From: an uncultured Tenacibaculum sp.
GTDB taxonomy: Bacteria; Bacteroidota; Bacteroidia; Flavobacteriales; Flavobacteriaceae
Direction of reading: 5' to 3'
NCBI RefSeq assembly: GCF_947498805.1
Contig: NZ_CANMLT010000003.1
Coordinates: 186,001-250,000 of the forward strand
Length of the DNA: 64,000 nt
Part shown: piece after piece, positions 1-7,696 of the stretch
Position numbering within the stretch: position 1 is the first letter of the stretch
How the letters are laid out: each line of letters begins with the position of its first letter
Made by a program: the position numbers and the translations under genes
The notes under the pieces: model-generated
Told to the model about the DNA's origin: nothing
Databases searched by the model: none
Seen by the model: the letters and a program-made list of their open reading frames with translations, nothing else

Positions 1-36
1 TACAGTTTATATGTATTTTTATCCTATATTTACATT

Positions 37-504
37 ATGGAATTTATAGAAAGTTTGCTAAAAGAAAAGGAGTTACTACTTAAAAGACTCGAATATATAG
101 ATGCAACCCTTATGCGACTATATAAGAATGAATCACCTGTTAGACTAAAGGAAAACCAATTTCAAGTTAATACATTTCCAATCTCAGAAAAGAGACCAGA
201 GAAAGTATTATGGCTTTTTAGAAATGTATTTAAAACTGGAGTAAGATCTTTTCAAATACAAGAAGCTTTTAATCAATTTAACGGATTAAGCTCAAAAGGA
301 AAAGAAATTAAATTAGAAGGTATTTTAAGAGGACTTAAAAGAAGTGGCAGATTAGTTATTATTAAATATAATCAATCTAATAAACTTAGTTTTTGGGGTC
401 TTTCTGAATGGGTTGGAGATAATGATTTCAAAGACGAGTATAAACCCTTAGAATACTTACCAGATAATATTGAAAATATTGAAGTAATTATACACAAGTC
501 CTAA
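37..504 (+). CDS. Hypothetical protein, possible winged-helix fold
   Basis: I do not recognise this 155-residue protein. Residues 1-30 form a Lys/Glu/Leu-rich helix that could be a short coiled coil. Residues about 55-120 (VLWLFRNVF, then LRGLKRSGRLVIIKY, then FWGL) have the helix-helix-strand-strand rhythm of a winged helix, so DNA or protein binding is possible; this is inference. There is no signal peptide or membrane segment. It converges on the membrane protein at 511-873, six bases from its stop. The ATG at 37 is the only good start in view. The surrounding accessory genes suggest it may be strain-specific. Confidence 0.6.
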   Translation: MEFIESLLKEKELLLKRLEYIDATLMRLYKNESPVRLKENQFQVNTFPISEKRPEKVLWLFRNVFKTGVRSFQIQEAFNQFNGLSSKGKEIKLEGILRGLKRSGRLVIIKYNQSNKLSFWGLSEWVGDNDFKDEYKPLEYLPDNIENIEVIIHKS

Positions 505-510
505 ACTTTC

Positions 511-873
511 CTAATTATCACTTTGCTTTTTTGAATCTTGATTAGGGAATAAGTTTTTTAAGATTATCATCATCATACCTATAACATTAGCAGTGGTCGT
601 AATCAAAAGTGTTTTTAATATTCCATCGCTTAATCCATAGATATTATTATTTCCCGTTAAAATTAATAAAACTGCCACTAACCAGAATGAGATTAATATA
701 GTAAAAGCTGTAGCTAAATTTTTTCTTAAAACTGTATCCTCTCTGAACCTTTCTTCTTGAGGAGTAACTTCTTGATTTACGTTAATATTATCTCTTACCG
801 CCTCTTCAAAATCTTCTGTATCAACAGTTCTATCATCATCTTGATCAGGCATTCGATCGTAAAAGTTAGTCAT
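511..873 (-). CDS. Two-helix membrane protein, candidate toxin of a Panacea pair
   Basis: This 120-residue protein has an acidic, disordered-looking N-terminal half (residues 1-48, rich in Asp and Glu) and then two hydrophobic helices, about 50-72 and 85-107, with a short polar tail. No enzyme motif is visible. It starts 22 bp after the Panacea-domain gene on the same strand, so the two probably form one transcript. Small membrane proteins are one of the known toxin classes paired with Panacea antitoxins, so a membrane-acting toxin is a reasonable hypothesis. The family itself is not recognised, and an ordinary small membrane protein remains possible. Confidence 0.65.
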   Translation of the reverse strand: MTNFYDRMPDQDDDRTVDTEDFEEAVRDNINVNQEVTPQEERFREDTVLRKNLATAFTILISFWLVAVLLILTGNNNIYGLSDGILKTLLITTTANVIGMMMIILKNLFPNQDSKKQSDN

Positions 874-895
874 AGTAAACGGGGGATTAAGGATG

Positions 896-1447
896 TTAAT
901 TAGCTTCTTTTAATTTAGGTTTATAATGATCAATTATTAAGTCATTTGGAATTTCTGAATTGCATCCTTTGCAATAAACTTTTTCCCAAGGAGTTCCCTT
1001 TTTATGTGTCATTGCACTAAGCATAATACCATCATATTGTCCATACATTTCCCAAATTTTTTCAAGAAAACCAACATCTTCATTTTTTATTGTTTCTTCT
1101 TTATCGTATGACAGAGGCTCGGTAAGATCTATTCTACCATTTATTTTTATACTTCTATATAAATTAGGAAAAACAGGACCATAATCCCAAGCTTGTACTT
1201 TCTCATTTACAAGTTTTTCTTCCCCATCTTTTAATGTCATATACCAAGCATCCGCTAAATACACTAACTTAAGTATTTTCATCGGAGTTAATTGTCCAAA
1301 TTTAGACTTCGATTTTATAAAATAATTTGCTATTGTTATTGAGCTATACGTCATTTCATTAGAGGGTTTTATTTCTTTTTCTTCTATAACAAAAATACGC
1401 ATTAAAAAATTTTTAAAAAAATTTAAAAGCGTATCAATTTTTTTCAT
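896..1447 (-). CDS. Panacea-domain (DUF4065, SocA/GepA-like) protein, predicted antitoxin
   Basis: Residues about 38-150 match the Panacea (DUF4065) pattern: IANYFI near the N-terminus, MKILKLVYLADAWYM, and VQAWDYGPVFPNLY, followed by a conserved-looking FLEKIWEMYG segment. The family includes SocA and phage GepA, and many members neutralise a neighbouring toxin. Here the protein carries about 35 extra N-terminal residues, the first part amphipathic (FFKNFLMRIF), which could contact a membrane or a membrane partner. The gene lies 22 bp upstream of the two-helix membrane gene. The domain call is good; the antitoxin role is inferred from family and neighbour. Confidence 0.8.
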   Translation of the reverse strand: MKKIDTLLNFFKNFLMRIFVIEEKEIKPSNEMTYSSITIANYFIKSKSKFGQLTPMKILKLVYLADAWYMTLKDGEEKLVNEKVQAWDYGPVFPNLYRSIKINGRIDLTEPLSYDKEETIKNEDVGFLEKIWEMYGQYDGIMLSAMTHKKGTPWEKVYCKGCNSEIPNDLIIDHYKPKLKEAN

Positions 1448-1473
1448 ATTTCATATTTTCTTAAAATTAAGTT

Positions 1474-1505
1474 CAAAAATAAGACCAGATTTATAATAAG
1501 GTCAA
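1474..1505 (-). promoter_or_regulatory. Predicted promoter of the Panacea operon
   Basis: On the minus strand a TATTTTTG box (1474-1481) fits the Bacteroidota -7 consensus TAnnTTTG. A TTG lies 21 bases upstream (1503-1505) as a weak -33 element. Transcription would enter the Panacea gene with a leader of about 25 bases. Confidence 0.4.
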
Positions 1506-1536
1506 TAAAACTAATTCGCTGTATAATAGTTAACAA

Positions 1537-1571
1537 TAAAAAAAAGAGACACTCATTAAAATAAGCACCTC
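1537..1571 (-). terminator. Terminator of the small membrane protein gene
   Basis: Read on the minus strand, GAGGTGCTTA pairs with the facing arm ending GTCTC through ten pairs, several of them G-U, and is followed by a T-rich run (the A run at 1537-1545). It lies just after the stop of the 1598-1921 gene. Confidence 0.5.
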
Positions 1572-1597
1572 ATTTTTGTTTATAAATCTTATCTGAT

Positions 1598-1921
1598 TTA
1601 GTCATTTAAAGCCTTAGCCAATCTATTTAAAGCGGCAAAAGCGAACCACAAAGCTACTGGTTGAAATATTACTGCAAGTATTGCTATAAACATAGAAGTA
1701 TTTTTCCATGTTACAATAAAGTTCCATATAGAGAATAAAACAAATAGTCCAATCCCGAGGTATAAGTCTATAAAACCACAAACAACAGCAATCAATAACC
1801 TAACGAGTACCCATGTGTTAAATACGTTGTACCCATAATTATCCATTGCACTTCTCCATATTATATATCCTACAATAATCAATACTAAAGGTAGACCTAC
1901 TAAAAGCAATAACATTTCCAT
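1598..1921 (-). CDS. Small three-helix membrane protein, unknown function
   Basis: This 107-residue protein is almost entirely hydrophobic, with predicted helices near 2-24, 38-65 and 75-100, and no catalytic motif. The family is not recognised. It is transcribed away from the XRE regulator gene, and the gap between the two holds a perfect 24-bp palindrome (1958-1981). That arrangement suggests the regulator may control both genes. A possible terminator follows it at 1537-1571. Coding potential is supported by the long clean frame and the divergent context; no function can be assigned. Confidence 0.6.
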   Translation of the reverse strand: MEMLLLLVGLPLVLIIVGYIIWRSAMDNYGYNVFNTWVLVRLLIAVVCGFIDLYLGIGLFVLFSIWNFIVTWKNTSMFIAILAVIFQPVALWFAFAALNRLAKALND

Positions 1922-1957
1922 AATTTTTAATTTTAATTGTTTCAGCTAAAGTATAAA

Positions 1958-1981
1958 AAGGTTATGATATATCATAACCTT
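1958..1981. promoter_or_regulatory. 24-bp perfect palindrome, candidate operator
   Basis: Two half-sites AAGGTTATGAT flank a central AT, giving a perfect 24-bp dyad. It lies between the divergent membrane protein gene (start 1921) and the regulator start at 2012. There is no loop or T-run, so it is more likely a protein-binding operator than a terminator. The neighbouring XRE protein is the obvious candidate binder. Confidence 0.6.
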
Positions 1982-2011
1982 AAACGATTGTTTATTGATG
2001 TTCTTTATAAT

Positions 2012-2239
2012 ATGGAAGATATCGATAAGAAATATCTAAAGAAAGTAGGTAAGAATATCTCAAAGACTAGAAGGTCAAGAGGATACAGTCAACTAGACGT
2101 TTGTGCTATAATTTCAATGGAGAAATCTAACTTGTCTAGTATAGAGAATGGCAGGCAAAATCCTGCTACTTTAACTTTAAAAAGAATTGCTGATGCAATT
2201 GGTGTTGAGGTTAAAGTATTTTTTGAGTTTGATAAATAA
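2012..2239 (+). CDS. XRE-family (HTH_3) transcriptional regulator
   Basis: This 75-residue protein is essentially a single helix-turn-helix domain: VGKNISKTRRSRGYSQ, then SMEKSNLSSIENGRQNP, then LKRIADAIGVEV. It resembles small Cro/C-type repressors. The frame is open from 1937, but that longer form would run through the 24-bp palindrome at 1958-1981 and add residues before the fold. ATG 2012 gives the usual domain start, leaving the palindrome as an upstream operator. Autoregulation and control of the divergent membrane gene are inferred. A hairpin follows the stop at 2240. Confidence 0.82.
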   Translation: MEDIDKKYLKKVGKNISKTRRSRGYSQLDVCAIISMEKSNLSSIENGRQNPATLTLKRIADAIGVEVKVFFEFDK

Positions 2240-2264
2240 AAACCACCCTATACAGGATGGTTTT
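2240..2264 (+). terminator. Terminator of the XRE gene
   Basis: AAAACCACCC and GGATGGTTTT form a stem with one mismatch around a short loop, directly after the stop codon. Confidence 0.55.
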
Positions 2265-2329
2265 CTTAAATTTGCCCTAAGCTCAGATTATAATATGAAG
2301 AGTGAGATTAACCGCTAAAATTGACCTTT

Positions 2330-2431
2330 ATGGAAAATTTTGAAATAGTTCAAGACTTTCTACAAAGTGGGTTTCATATTGCGATGATAGCACACGTAAT
2401 TTTAATTCACTCACGTAAAACTAAGAGCTAG
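2330..2431 (+). CDS. Possible 33-residue small membrane-type peptide
   Basis: ATG 2330 opens a 33-codon frame ending TAG at 2431. The peptide has an acidic start (MENFEIVQDF), a hydrophobic stretch (GFHIAMIAHVILI) and a basic tail (HSRKTKS). This is the general build of small membrane peptides, including type I toxin-like ones. A 7-bp GC-rich hairpin follows 13 bases after the stop. A -7-like box TAAATTTG lies at 2267-2274, but no clear -33 element goes with it. The frame is short enough to occur by chance. The interval 2240-2588 contains nothing else recognisable. Confidence 0.3.
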   Translation: MENFEIVQDFLQSGFHIAMIAHVILIHSRKTKS

Positions 2432-2444
2432 GTTTCTAGTTACT

Positions 2445-2464
2445 GACCACCAGCAATGGTGGTC
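2445..2464 (+). terminator. Hairpin after the 33-codon ORF
   Basis: GACCACC (2445-2451) and GGTGGTC (2458-2464) form a perfect 7-bp stem with a 6-base loop, followed by TTCTTA. It closes the small transcription unit proposed at 2267-2470. Confidence 0.5.
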
Positions 2465-2588
2465 TTCTTATATTCATAAGGTTTTTAGTTTATAAAAAAG
2501 ACCTTATTTATTTTCTATATATTTATAAAATTAATTTATAAAAATGGTGTCTTGTCCCAAGTTGTATATAGATGCCTTATATTTGACC

Positions 2589-3110
2589 ATGGACTTCAGT
2601 ATTGACAAGGGTTTAGAGGTTTTAGAAAAAACTCCTAATACATTAATTTCTTTATTAGAAAATCTTTCTGATGAGTGGATTTTCTCCAATGAAGGTATTA
2701 AAACTTGGTCTCCATTTGATGTAGTTGGTCATTTAATACATGGTGAAAAAACGGATTGGATTCCTCGTTTAAAAATTATCTTATTTGAAGAAGATAAACA
2801 TTTCATTCCTTTTGATCGTTTTGCGCAATCAGAACTTTCCAAAGGAAAAAGTTTACATGATTTGTTGAAAGATCTCAAACAACTTAGAGAAGAAAACATT
2901 CGTTATTTACGCTCATTAAACTTAACAACAAACCAATTAAAGCTTACAGGTATTCATCCTGAGTTTGGAACTGTAACGGTAAGTGAGTTATTAGCTGCTT
3001 GGGTAGTACATGATTTAGGACATATAGCTCAGATTTCAAGAACTATGGCAAAACAATACAAAGAAGCAACAGGTCCTTGGCCTAAATATTTAACCATCTT
3101 AAACAAATGA
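2589..3110 (+). CDS. DinB-superfamily protein
   Basis: This is a four-helix DinB/YfiT-type fold of 173 residues. The putative metal-binding histidines lie in FDVVGHLIHGEKTDW near residue 55 and in AWVVHDLGHIAQISR near residue 145. DinB-like proteins include thiol-dependent transferases, but the reaction cannot be told from sequence. The frame extends upstream to 2544, but ATG 2589 gives the family-typical start (MDFSIDKGLEVL) and lies three bases after a TATATTTG box, suggesting a leaderless transcript. Its stop overlaps the next gene in ATGA, so it is translationally coupled to the acetyltransferase. Confidence 0.82.
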   Translation: MDFSIDKGLEVLEKTPNTLISLLENLSDEWIFSNEGIKTWSPFDVVGHLIHGEKTDWIPRLKIILFEEDKHFIPFDRFAQSELSKGKSLHDLLKDLKQLREENIRYLRSLNLTTNQLKLTGIHPEFGTVTVSELLAAWVVHDLGHIAQISRTMAKQYKEATGPWPKYLTILNK

Positions 3111-3649
3111 CATTTTACCTAGAAACCGAACGATTGATATTAAGAGAGTTTCAAAAACAAGATACTGCTGGTATTTTTGAATTAGACTCAAATCCAGAAG
3201 TCCATAAATATCTTGGAAATAGACCAATTACTACTTACAAACAAGCAGAAGACATTATTAGCTTTTTTGAAAAACAATATAGAGAAAACGGTATTGGAAG
3301 ATTTGCTGCTTTTGAAAAGGAAACCGGTGATTTTATAGGTTGGTCTGGATTAAAATTCAATACTGGAGAGAAAGAAGAGCTCAATGGCTTTACTGAATTT
3401 ATTGATATAGGCTATCGTTTGATTCCTCGTTTCTGGGGAAAAGGTTATGCTTCAGAGTCTGCTTTTGCTTGTTTAGATTTTGGTTTTAAAAAGATGAATT
3501 ACGATATCATTTATGGAGCTGCCGAAGCAGACAATATTGGATCTAACAAAATTCTACAAAAAATAGGTTTAAAGTATATCAATAACTTTGTTTTTGAAGG
3601 ACATGACGCAAAGTGGTACGAATTGAAAAAAACAGATTATGAGCGATAA
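3107..3649 (+). CDS. GNAT-family N-acetyltransferase (RimJ/RimL-like)
   Basis: The 180-residue protein opens with the typical ETERLILREF strand and has the acetyl-CoA loop in RFWGKGYASESAFACLDF near residues 105-122, followed by GSNKILQKIGLKY, the usual end of the fold. Members acetylate protein N-termini or small amines with acetyl-CoA; the substrate here is unknown. It overlaps the DinB gene by 4 bp and the zinc-finger gene by 11 bp, so the three are expected to be made together in the cytoplasm. Confidence 0.88.
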   Translation: MTFYLETERLILREFQKQDTAGIFELDSNPEVHKYLGNRPITTYKQAEDIISFFEKQYRENGIGRFAAFEKETGDFIGWSGLKFNTGEKEELNGFTEFIDIGYRLIPRFWGKGYASESAFACLDFGFKKMNYDIIYGAAEADNIGSNKILQKIGLKYINNFVFEGHDAKWYELKKTDYER

Positions 3650-3989
3650 AAAATGTTTGGAGTGTGGCGACAAAGTTATTGGTAGAGTAGATAAAAAGTT
3701 TTGCTCTGATTATTGTAGAAATGCCTTTAATAACAAAGTAAATAAAGAAAGTAAAAACCTTATACGAAATACCAACAATCGTCTACGAAAGAACTATAAA
3801 GTACTTTCAGATTTAAATATTTCTGGCAAAACAAAAGTAACTCGTAGGAAGCTTTTTGATAAGGGTTTTGACTTTAAGTTTGTTACTTCCATATATACAA
3901 CAAAAGCAGGTAATACCTACTTTTATGTATATGACCAAGGATACTTAGAATTGGAAAATGAAATGTATTTGTTAGTAAGACAAGACTAA
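3639..3989 (+). CDS. Small zinc-finger protein, unknown function
   Basis: The 116-residue protein begins with a four-cysteine motif, C6, C9, C22 and C26 (CLECG, then KKFCSDYC), typical of a small zinc ribbon. A basic helical segment follows (residues 30-75, rich in Lys, Arg and Asn), and the last 40 residues are aromatic and look like beta structure. Nucleic-acid binding is plausible but not shown. It overlaps the acetyltransferase gene by 11 bp and ends one base from the converging CBS gene. Confidence 0.75.
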   Translation: MSDKKCLECGDKVIGRVDKKFCSDYCRNAFNNKVNKESKNLIRNTNNRLRKNYKVLSDLNISGKTKVTRRKLFDKGFDFKFVTSIYTTKAGNTYFYVYDQGYLELENEMYLLVRQD

Positions 3990-3990
3990 T

Positions 3991-4458
3991 CTATTTCCAA
4001 GTATTTCCTTTTAATTTCATTGCTGCTTTTAATACGTCTTTTTGACTAATTAACCCCACCAATTTTCCTTTATCTACAATTGGAAAACGCCTTCTTCTTG
4101 ATGTTAAAAACTTATTTGCTGCATCAAAAATATTCATATTCCCGTCTATAGTTTCTACTTCTTTTACCATGGCTTTGCCTACGGTATTGTTTTTATCAAT
4201 TGGTAAGTTATAATATCTACTTTCAGAAATTTGCTTCATACAATCTCCCTCCGAAATAATTCCTATCAATTCGTTTTTTTCATTCACAACTGGACCACCT
4301 GATATTTTATTCTGAATCAACGTTTCTATTACATCTTCTATAGGTTGTTCCTCCCTAAAAGTAATTAAGTTTTTACTCATATAATCAGAAACTAAAATCG
4401 GTTCATGCTCTTTCTCAGGTTGGCTGGTTCTTCTCCCTTGAAAATTTATTATCCCCAT
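3991..4458 (-). CDS. CBS-pair domain protein
   Basis: Two consecutive CBS domains fill this 155-residue protein: the first around ITFREEQPIEDVIETL and GGPVVNEKNELIGIIS, the second around NIFDAANKFLTSRRRR and FPIVDKGKLVGLIS. CBS pairs bind adenine nucleotides and usually sense energy state. There is no catalytic or membrane domain, so it is probably a stand-alone regulatory module acting on an unknown partner. It is a single gene, divergent from the M28 peptidase gene. Confidence 0.85.
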   Translation of the reverse strand: MGIINFQGRRTSQPEKEHEPILVSDYMSKNLITFREEQPIEDVIETLIQNKISGGPVVNEKNELIGIISEGDCMKQISESRYYNLPIDKNNTVGKAMVKEVETIDGNMNIFDAANKFLTSRRRRFPIVDKGKLVGLISQKDVLKAAMKLKGNTWK

Positions 4459-4564
4459 AATAATTAGTTTTTTAGTTAGACTTAAATATACTGATTTTTA
4501 ACAACTTAACAACCAATCTTATTATAGGAATTAATTTACTACTTTTATCAAAAGAAAAAAATTA

Positions 4565-6862
4565 ATGAAATCTACTACCAAACTTGCCTCACTTCTTGTT
4601 ATTTTTTTTACCATTTATTGGAGTTTTAAAGATATGATTCCATCAGAGGAAAAAGCTTCTGAGAACTTAAAAGAATCTGGTTTCTTAGTTGATAATGCCT
4701 TGTATCATTTAAGAAATATTTCTAAAAAATCACACCACGTAGGAACTAAGGAACATAAAGAAGTTCAAAAATATTTAGTGAATGAACTAAAGAAAATTGG
4801 ATTAACTCCAGAAGTTCAAATACAATCTGTGGTAAACAATAAATGGAGAGCAGGAACTACTGTTGAAAATATTGTTGCTCGAATTAAAGGGACTCAAAAA
4901 GGAAAATCACTTTTGGTATTAAGTCACTATGATTCTAATCCGCACTCTTCTATTGGTGCAAGTGATGCTGGTTCTGGTATTGTTACTATCTTAGAAGGAA
5001 TACGTGCTTTTTTAGCAAAAGGAATTAAACCTAAGAACGATATTATTGTCCTTTTTTCTGATGCAGAAGAATTAGGTTTATTGGGTGCACAAGCTTTTGT
5101 TGAATGTCATCCTTGGGCAAAAGATGTAGGACTTGTACTTAATTTCGAAGCTAGAGGAAGTGGCGGATCTAGTTTTATGCTCATGGAAACCAATGGAAAG
5201 AACAAAAAACTTCTTTCTGAGTTTTTGAATGCTTCTCCAAATTATCCAGCTGCCAGCTCATTAATGTACAGTATCTATAAAAAACTACCTAATGATACAG
5301 ATTTAACCATTTTTAGGGAAAATGCTAATATCAATGGATTTAACTTTGCATTTATTGATGATCATTTCGATTATCATACGGCTCAGGATTCATTTGAGAG
5401 AATGGATAAGGAATCTTTGTTACATCAAGCAGATTATTTAGTTACTACTTTAAAATACTTCTCTGAAGCTGATTTAAATGATTTTAATAGTAATGAAGAT
5501 TATATATATTTAAACTTCCCTTTTGTAAAGCTTTTAAGCTATCCTTTTAGCTGGATATTTCCAATGCTTATAATTGCAATTATAGGTTTGATCTTTTTAA
5601 TTTTTATAGGACTAAAAAAAGGAAAGATTACTTTTTCAGGCATGTTAAAAGGATTTATCCCGCTATTATCTTCTTTAGTTTTAGGAGGTGGTATATCTTA
5701 TTTTCTTTGGAAATTGATTTTAATTAATCATCCAAAATACAATGACATGTTACATGGATTTACATACAACGGTCATTACTATATTTTGGCTTTTGTTTTG
5801 CTGAGCTTATGGCTTACTTTAAAAGTATACAATCGCTTTACTAAAGAGAAAACAGCAAATTTATTTATTGCTCCAATTGTACTTGGTATAGTTATCAATA
5901 TACTTGTATATCAACATTTGCAAGGTGCTGGTTTCTTAATCATTCCAGTATATTCTTCTTTATTGATTTTAGCCGTTCTTCTGTTTATGGATATTAAGAA
6001 GACCAATAAATCATTATTATTTGCAATTATTGGAATTCCTTCTGTATATATTTTTAGTCCAATGATAGAGTTATTTCCTATAGCGTTAGGATTAAAGATT
6101 CTTTTTGTATCCGCTATCTTAACGATTCTTTTGTTTAGTTTTATTCTACCTGTGTTTCATCAGGAAGGACAAAAAAACGGGTTACAATTTTTTGTAGGTT
6201 TCGCTACATTAGTCTTGTTTGTTATGGCCTTCTATCAACGTGGTTTTTCAGTAGATAAAAAATTCCCGAACAGCTTAGTCTATGTACAAAATCATGATTC
6301 TAAAGAAGCTTATTGGGGAACGTATAACAAAAACTTAGACGCGTATACAAAACAGGTATTTGACAAAGATTATAAGGAAGGTAGTATTTCTTTTGCTGAA
6401 GGAAAAAGTAAATACAATACATTGTTTAACTATCATAAAAAGGCAAAAAACATAGATTTAAAGAACTCTATTATAAATATTGAAAAAGATACTGTTATTG
6501 AAAACTTAAGACATTTAGACATTCATATACAGCCGCAAAGAGCTATTAACAAATATGAACTAATATGTAACTCTAGTTTAAACATTAAAAAACTAACGGC
6601 TAACAATGCTTTAGTTAATAAAGGAAAACCTTTTACTAGTAAAGGAACTTTATTAATTTATCAAATGGGGAACACCGATAGTAGCCTAAATCTTTCATTT
6701 GTATTGGATAAAAACGAAACTCCAAACATTACATTGAATGAAATTTCTTATGACTTATTATCAAACCCATCATTGAATATACAACCAAGAACTGAGGTAA
6801 TGATGCCAATGCCTTTTGTTACCAATGATGCAATTATATCTTCTAGAAAGATAAAGCTATAA
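4565..6862 (+). CDS. Membrane-anchored M28-family metallopeptidase
   Basis: The 765-residue protein has an N-terminal membrane segment (about 5-24), an M28 zinc aminopeptidase domain to about residue 310, then roughly eight transmembrane helices (about 325-560) and a soluble C-terminal domain. Zinc-site motifs are visible: LSHYDSN near 120, GASDAGSG, FSDAEELGLLGA with the catalytic Glu, NFEARGSGG, and DDHFDYHT for the last His. The build resembles multi-pass M28 peptidases of the Fxna type. The peptidase and C-terminal domains are expected on the outside of the cytoplasmic membrane. The gene stands alone and is followed by a strong hairpin. Confidence 0.88.
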   Translation: MKSTTKLASLLVIFFTIYWSFKDMIPSEEKASENLKESGFLVDNALYHLRNISKKSHHVGTKEHKEVQKYLVNELKKIGLTPEVQIQSVVNNKWRAGTTVENIVARIKGTQKGKSLLVLSHYDSNPHSSIGASDAGSGIVTILEGIRAFLAKGIKPKNDIIVLFSDAEELGLLGAQAFVECHPWAKDVGLVLNFEARGSGGSSFMLMETNGKNKKLLSEFLNASPNYPAASSLMYSIYKKLPNDTDLTIFRENANINGFNFAFIDDHFDYHTAQDSFERMDKESLLHQADYLVTTLKYFSEADLNDFNSNEDYIYLNFPFVKLLSYPFSWIFPMLIIAIIGLIFLIFIGLKKGKITFSGMLKGFIPLLSSLVLGGGISYFLWKLILINHPKYNDMLHGFTYNGHYYILAFVLLSLWLTLKVYNRFTKEKTANLFIAPIVLGIVINILVYQHLQGAGFLIIPVYSSLLILAVLLFMDIKKTNKSLLFAIIGIPSVYIFSPMIELFPIALGLKILFVSAILTILLFSFILPVFHQEGQKNGLQFFVGFATLVLFVMAFYQRGFSVDKKFPNSLVYVQNHDSKEAYWGTYNKNLDAYTKQVFDKDYKEGSISFAEGKSKYNTLFNYHKKAKNIDLKNSIINIEKDTVIENLRHLDIHIQPQRAINKYELICNSSLNIKKLTANNALVNKGKPFTSKGTLLIYQMGNTDSSLNLSFVLDKNETPNITLNEISYDLLSNPSLNIQPRTEVMMPMPFVTNDAIISSRKIKL

Positions 6863-6866
6863 AATG

Positions 6867-6900
6867 AAAAGAGGCGTTACTTATGGGTAATGCCTCTTTT
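6867..6900. terminator. Bidirectional terminator between the M28 gene and the 6931-7656 gene
   Basis: A 14-bp stem with one G-T pair (6867-6880 with 6887-6900) starts AAAAGAGGC and ends GCCTCTTTT. A and T runs on either side serve both converging genes. Confidence 0.8.
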
Positions 6901-6930
6901 TTATTTCTGTTTGATATTAACTTCTTTTAG

Positions 6931-7656
6931 CTATTCTACTTTATAAATCTTTTGATTCTTCGTAGGAACAAATTTTGACAATTCTTCGTCAATTTTCATT
7001 TTTGGTAAAATAAAATTCTCAACATCAATTTCTTCTTCTTTATAGTTAATTAATTCCATTTTAATTTTCATCATCCCTTTAACTTCTTTAACAATTCTTA
7101 GAGGAAGAGACTTAGAAATACTCAAAAACTCATACCACATATCATATTTGTGGTTTTTATACAACTCCGGGTCTATTTTTAAAAAATCTGAGTTATAATA
7201 GTACTCAGATACTCCTGCTTTCCCAGTTATGACTACTTTATTACATTTTTTACCTAAAATGACAACATCGGTTTCTTTGTTCTCAATTTTTGCCTTGGTT
7301 CCAAACATTAAGTTTTCCAAATCAATACCTGCATCTATAGCAACTACAAGATCTTCATTCTTTCCTCTAGTATAAATGGTGTTGTCTTCTCCCAAGTATA
7401 TACTTCTTGTTCCATTATCGATCATTTCAATCAAATAATTTTGATTCTTATAGGAGCAATTGATTGTTTTAGAAAAAGAATTTTCTTTCTTCATCTTTTC
7501 TGCTAACACTTCTTTTGTTACTCCCATTTGTTTCAATTGTTCTAATAACTCAAAATCCATTGAGTAAGATAAAACTCCCTCAAAATTTTGACTAAATGAA
7601 TATGTAGAAACAAATGCTACTAATAGTGTAAATAAAACTATCGTTTTGTTTGTCAT
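6931..7656 (-). CDS. Secreted protein, DUF4412/GLPGLI-like
   Basis: The 241-residue protein has a clear signal peptide (residues 1-22, ending TYSFSQ) and then a mostly beta pattern: NFEGVLSYSMDFEL, YLIEMIDNGTRSIYL, a LGKKCNKVVITGKAG strand pair with one Cys, and SLPLRIVKEVKGMMKIKM. This layout recalls the DUF4412 and GLPGLI families of periplasmic beta-rich proteins in Bacteroidota. The signature GLPGLI itself is absent, so the assignment is loose. The function is unknown. It lies 40 bp downstream of pyk on the same strand and may be read from it. Confidence 0.6.
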   Translation of the reverse strand: MTNKTIVLFTLLVAFVSTYSFSQNFEGVLSYSMDFELLEQLKQMGVTKEVLAEKMKKENSFSKTINCSYKNQNYLIEMIDNGTRSIYLGEDNTIYTRGKNEDLVVAIDAGIDLENLMFGTKAKIENKETDVVILGKKCNKVVITGKAGVSEYYYNSDFLKIDPELYKNHKYDMWYEFLSISKSLPLRIVKEVKGMMKIKMELINYKEEEIDVENFILPKMKIDEELSKFVPTKNQKIYKVE

Positions 7657-7696
7657 TTTTGAATTAACTTAAATTAATACCTTAGGATTGAAACTT

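Noticed and set aside
1937..2011. Longer start for the XRE regulator
   Set aside because: It would translate through a perfect palindrome that is better explained as an operator, and adds residues before the domain.
1..2540. Prophage or integrative element at the window start
   Set aside because: Accessory genes are present, but there is no integrase, phage structural gene, att-like repeat or tRNA junction in view.
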